Below, one piece after another: positions 60,901 to 64,000 of a stretch of DNA of 64,000 nucleotides. A program made the translations under genes and the position numbers. This DNA is from Xiphydria camelus (taxonomy: Eukaryota > Arthropoda > Insecta > Hymenoptera > Xiphydriidae). The notes beneath the pieces were generated by a model. That model did no database searches and had not been told where the DNA came from. It worked only from the letters and a program-made list of their open reading frames with translations. The stretch spans positions 30,978,278 to 31,042,277 of the forward strand of contig OY783194.1 in assembly GCA_963678675.1 (NCBI GenBank). The letters run 5' to 3'. The number at the start of each line of letters is the position of its first letter. Position 1 is the stretch's first letter.

Positions 60901-63455
60901 CTGCGCTCCAAGCTGACCGTTCTGCCGGAGGAGAGGCACGGCGGCAGCGGTGGCGGCTGCCAGACCACCAAGGACGACAGGTTGCTCTTCAAGACCGCGT
61001 CGGAGGAGCACTTCCCCGCTATGAAGATAGAAGAGTCCTACAACGGCACCACCACCCTCGGCAGGAGACGCTTCTCGCGACAGAACCACGCCAGGGACTG
61101 CTGCCGGCTCTCCGACGTCGCCAACTTCGGCAGGAATTCCTACTGCGACTTCCGCGAGAGCCGATCCTTCGACGCCGGCCACCGCGAGCGCGACAGGTAC
61201 AGCCTGACGAATCCCACCTACCTGGAGCGCATCGACGACAACTTCCAGCCGGAGGACGTCCCCGACGCGTCGTACGACGCCCGCGGTCCGGCGTCCCTCG
61301 ACGGCGCCACGCGTCGCGCCTCCTCGCGCAATTCCACCGGCGAGTCGCCGCGCGAATTCACGGAATTGCCCGTCACTCCGGGAATCGACTCGGACGTCCG
61401 CGCGACGTTGCGAGGGGATCGCAGGAGGAACTCGGCGCCCAGCGGCACCGAGCAGAGGCTCTCCTCCCACTACGTCAGCTCGAACGAGTCCGGCTACGAC
61501 AGCGACGGTCCCCGGGGCGAGTCTGCGGCCGCTTCCGAAAACGAAGCGCCGAGTTTGCGGTGCACCGACAGCTCGGACACCAGCAGCGTCGTGGACTCGG
61601 AGATAGAGAAGCCCGCGAGGAGCTCGACACCCAGCGATCCGCAGCGGGAAGTCGAGACGTCCGAGGGAAGCGGTCGGAGTTGTCCGTCGCGCGAGAGCGG
61701 CGCGGACGGCGGACTCAGGTGGCTGCAGAGCAATTCCGGGAGATTGCTGCCCAGCATCCATCTCCGCGCTCCCGTCGCCGGGACGCCGCAGCGGATGAAG
61801 CGGAGCGACGAGACGACGTCGCTCGCTCGCACCTTCCTCGAGGATCCAACGGAGCCGCCGCCGCCGCCGCCGCCGCCACCGCCGCATCGCGCCCGACTGC
61901 AGCAGGACAAGACGAGGTTCCTGAGCGACATAGTGCAGCCGCCGAGGCGCGTCAGGAGGCGCCGATTGATCCAGCTGAGCAAGGAAGACCCGGAGGAGAG
62001 CCTCGGGATCAGACTGGCTCAGCAGAGGCTCGGAGAGCTTCGCTACGTCGTCGTCCAGCTGGAGAATGACGGAATCGCTCACAGGCGAGTTTGCGCGGAC
62101 GACTCCGCCGCGATCGACGTTTATTCAGAGCGCGCGCGTTTTATCTCATCCCTTTCCGCGTCGTCGTTGCAGGGACGGACGCTTGAGGGTGGGAGACGAG
62201 ATAGTCGAGGTGGAGGGCAAGGAACTCAAGAGCCTCGCGACGCTGGACGAGGTCCAGGATTATCTCAAGTCCTTCGCCGGGAACAGGGTGCAGCTGATGA
62301 CCGCCTACGAGGAGACGATGCCGCAGGTATGCGTCGCGCCGCCGAGCTCCGCCGCCGAGGACGAGTTCCTGGAGAACGCGCGGAACCTGTCGAACGTCGC
62401 GTGTCTCCGGGAGGCGCGACCGCGACAGGATCAGTGCTCGGCGACGAAGCGGCCGGATTTTCTGCCCTTGGTGGCTTCGCCCGCCAACGAGGAGCGCGCC
62501 CGTACCGCGGAAGCCGTCAACGAGGATCGACAGTACCTCGCGCGGCACCTCACCAGATTCGAGAAGGGCTACGGCAAGCCGAGTCTCGGGTTCAGCGTGG
62601 TGGGCGGCAGGGACAGCCCGCGCGGGGAAATGGGTATCTTCGTGAGGAGGATCTTCCCCGGCGGGCAGGCCGACGCGTCCAAGTCTCTGGTTCAAGGTAG
62701 GATCCGGCGCGATCGCCGATATCTTTCCCGTTCCTCGGAGGACGCGACCTCCGCGCTTCTCGAAAGCAGCGCGTCGTTCGTCGAGTCTCTCGCGTATTCA
62801 CGCGGTGCTCCCTGCGGAGCCGCCGACACACTTTGAATCTTTAAGCCGACACCTAAACGTCGCGCGCATCTCTAAACAGTCGAGGCCGCGGATACGGGGA
62901 ACCGCCGCGCCTCGCCGCACTTCACTCCTTGCCCTTTACGACGTTCCGAGCCCGCGCCGCATACCGCAACCGACCCGAGGGTCCTCGCGCCCCGTTATCG
63001 GCTCGATATCGACGAGAAGCTTCGATTTCGCGTCCACCTCGCGTGCGCGCTGGCTTCGGGTCGCGCGCGGCGACCGCGCGACGCGTCTCGAGTTTCAACG
63101 AACTCGAGGAGCTCGTGCGGCTTTCCGCGCCTGTCCAGCGGTCGCGAGACTGACGCGCGCGCGTTCGAAAGGCGGTCGTGCAGGCGCGGCCGCGCTCCCG
63201 ATTGCCGTGATCGTTTTGCGAGCAACTTATCGCGACGTGTCCGACCTTGTCGCGACGATTTGACACGTCCGAAGCCGCCGAAGCGTGTTACGGATTCCTG
63301 CGCCGCGCGATCCGATTTTTCTCGTTCGTTGCAGGTGACGAGATTCTTAGCTTGAACGGAAAGGTTCTTCGGGGATACACCCATCGTGAGGTCATCGAGC
63401 TGTTCAAGGCGGTGCGCGAGGGACCGCTCGAATTGGAAATAGCGAGGAGGCACAG
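54986..63455 (+). CDS. Tandem PDZ-domain scaffold-like protein (gene 3), 3' end outside window
   Basis: Exons 54986-55310, 60209-62084, 62173-62696 and 63335-63455 join in phases 1, 2 and 1, giving 948 residues before the window's last usable donor (CACAG then GTATGA). If that donor is skipped, the frame stops at 63492. The start is the first ATG after an acceptor at 54976; the N-terminus is MFKRLSKARRHSVDG. Exon 2 opens GLGVWGRRMSKK, matching the start of exon 2 in gene 1. It then carries a Glu/Asp run near residues 249-289, ESGYDSD near 534 and a ten-proline run near 658. PDZ1 (about 689-783) begins RRRLIQLSKEDPEESLGIRL and continues as GRLRVGDEIVEVEG. PDZ2 (about 859-948) has SLGFSVVGG, MGIFVRRIFPGGQA and GDEILSLNGK. 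Intron 2 needs a GC donor. PDZ2 is of the pro-interleukin-16/PDZD2 type. A scaffold role is inferred. Confidence 0.86.
55875..56292. mobile_element. MITE-like palindrome, family E, in intron 1 of gene 3
   Basis: It starts ACTGAGAGAAAAATTTGGTA and ends TTAAATTTTTCCCTCATATC before AGTG. The arms hold ACGTTTATTTGTA/TACAAATAAACGT and ACTAAATATTTTATTG. Part of the interior is duplicated (ACTAAATATTTTATTG near 55933 and 56090). Confidence 0.7.
56289..56468. repeat. Foldback element with ~80-bp arms
   Basis: The left arm has GGTAGACCAAGGCGAATCGG and TTTCTCAGATCGTAGTGAAA. The right arm is the inverse, ending CCGATTCGCCTCGGTCTATC. The loop is only about 12 bp. Confidence 0.75.
56469..57248. other. 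Intron 1 of gene 3, anonymous part
   Basis: Nothing recognised. Confidence 0.4.
57249..57496. mobile_element. Family F copy 2
   Basis: It starts CACTAAGAGAAAAGGTTACT and ends CAACTAGATCTTTTCTCTAG. It contains AAATAAATAGGAATTTATTT and TAGGTTCGTATTCAACTAGA as in the copy at 37998. Confidence 0.7.
57500..57884. mobile_element. MITE-like palindrome, family L
   Basis: It starts GCTGAGAAAAAAGATTAATA and ends TACTAATCGTTTTTCTCAGTG. The inner arms carry AATGTTAACCGAACGTTTGG and TTTGGTTAACATTACT. A TATTTTTATTGCGACA word faces TGTCGCGATAAAAACATT. Confidence 0.7.
58010..58655. repeat. Foldback element with a family A insertion
   Basis: The left arm (about 58010-58160) has AATTCCCATGGGAATTTAAT, GTGCTTCAGGCACAGCAATT and GGATTCTCTGTGC. 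The right arm (about 58505-58655) is its inverse (ATAGAATCCAATGCATTCCT, GGAATTGCTGTCTGAAGCAC). The centre holds the family A element at 58182-58440. Confidence 0.75.
58182..58440. mobile_element. Family A copy 7, intact, with TA duplication
   Basis: CACAGAGAAAAAGAATTAGC at the left and CTAATACTTTTTTACCGTG at the right, each bordered by TA. It is the cleanest family A copy in the window. Confidence 0.85.
58950..59320. repeat. Dispersed repeat family R, copy 5
   Basis: Contains TGATCGTCACGACGTTCACA, TTATTTCCTCCAAACTCTAC, CTCAAATGAGGAAAGG, ACATCTGACTGGACGGGAGT and GCATAACCTTGATACATC. The inner part also matches 39120-39320. Confidence 0.7.
59321..60208. other. End of intron 1 of gene 3
   Basis: CpG-rich, open in the downstream coding frame from 59935, but the matching acceptor at 60207-60208 and the homology with gene 1 begin at 60209. 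The upstream part therefore reads as intron, although an alternative promoter and start here (for example ATG 59935, or ATG 60232 within exon 2) cannot be excluded. Confidence 0.5.
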
Positions 63456-63486
63456 GTATGAAAAGTCGACGAAAATGAAAATATTA

Positions 63487-63746
63487 CACTGAGGAAAATA
63501 ACTTGGTCAATCAAACCAAAATCTTGGAGATGATGACCAATCCGTTTGATGAAATATAGTTTCTCCGTCTGTTTGGATAAATCGACTAATTTTTGGTTAA
63601 AATAACTAAACGTCTGGTTGGAATAACTAAACATTTGGTTAGACTAACTTGATAGTTCGTTCAACTGATCAGTATTTTGATTAAAATAAATAAACGCGTT
63701 TAAATAGATGCGTTCTATCATTTTAATCTAATTATTTTTCGCAGTG
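63487..63746. mobile_element. Family C copy 6, with TA duplication
   Basis: It starts CACTGAGGAAAATAACTTGG and ends CTAATTATTTTTCGCAGTG, with TA on both sides. It lies 31 bp after the last donor of gene 3, in the next intron. Confidence 0.8.
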
Positions 63747-64000
63747 TAGAACCTTCACACAATTGGAAGATTCAGAATAAGCATTCTTCCGTAGAGTCAC
63801 CTAATGGCTCGGTCATCTAGTGATTCAATCATCCAGTTACCAGGATATCATAATTCCCAATATGATCAAAACCTGGAAATATAAAAAAAAAATTAAACAC
63901 GAGAAAATTAATTAGGAACTTTTGATGCTCGTAATTTTAGATGCAGTTGAAGCTGCTATATTGGTAATGATCTCATGACGTAGGGAAGACATGATCGAAA
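63747..64000. other. Anonymous, probable intron of gene 3
   Basis: AT-rich, nothing recognised. The next exon of the PDZ gene should lie beyond the right edge. Confidence 0.4.

Noticed and set aside
60211..62082. A 623-codon open frame on the minus strand opposite exon 2 of gene 3
   Set aside because: It is the mirror of a GC-rich coding exon whose third positions are mostly G or C, reads as valine/alanine/arginine-rich low complexity, and has no domain.
62085..62700. Continuation of the 59935 open frame to 62700 without splicing
   Set aside because: The reading becomes low-complexity Arg/Gly after 62084, while a second frame from 62173 carries clear PDZ sequence preceded by an acceptor.
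14730..63455. Genes 1 and 3 considered as one gene with alternative starts
   Set aside because: Gene 1 has its own stop after PDZ2, gene 3 has its own first exon and both PDZ domains, and an opposite-strand gene lies between them.

Overview
The window looks like nuclear DNA of an insect, most likely a hymenopteran such as an ant, although no single marker proves the species. The supporting signs are: short introns (71 to 88 nt) beside long repeat-filled ones, alternating CpG-rich and AT-rich blocks, a secreted YLPP-type proline-rich protein of the insect cuticle kind, and a very high density of short TA-flanked inverted-repeat elements. There are no bacterial features: no operons, Shine-Dalgarno sites, tRNAs, rRNAs or CRISPR.

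Three protein-coding genes can be supported. (1) At 14730-19157 (+), four exons encode a 933-aa scaffold-type protein with two C-terminal PDZ domains. (2) At 20932-22576 (-), two exons encode a 521-aa secreted protein made largely of proline runs with YLPP motifs, with a TATA box just upstream. (3) At 54986-63455 (+), four exons encode a second tandem-PDZ protein that runs off the right edge. Genes 1 and 3 share the order of their parts: a short basic first exon after an acceptor, a phase-1 intron after a lysine, a following Gly-x-x-x-Trp-Gly-Arg segment, an ESGYDSD motif in the linker and two C-terminal PDZ domains. They are best read as diverged paralogues on the same strand. Their PDZ domains resemble the pro-interleukin-16/PDZD2 type, so an intracellular scaffold role is inferred.

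Almost everything else is repeat-derived or anonymous. 1-14.4 kb: foldback and MITE-like copies in anonymous DNA. 15.8-17.3 kb: an intron holding a foldback element and a 5'-truncated LINE. 23.5-25.1 kb: a three-level nest of four elements whose empty sites can be read from other copies in the window. 39.7-40.5 kb: a second nest. 42.8-44.1 kb: a tandem array with an exact 321-bp period made from a foldback unit. 54.1-54.4 kb: a near-perfect 271-bp palindrome just upstream of gene 3. 55.3-60.2 kb: the large first intron of gene 3, again full of repeats. CpG-rich blocks near 13.4-14.4, 28.3-29.9, 40.5-42.6, 45.0-46.6 and 59.4-62.7 kb may hold promoters or untranslated exons, but no start site can be assigned.

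No undescribed enzymatic or defence system is visible. The strongest unusual signal is a set of at least nine palindromic element families with unrelated interiors that share one short terminus (CAC-x-GAG-A-rich) and, where clean, a TA duplication. This suggests many non-autonomous families mobilised by one mariner-like transposase.
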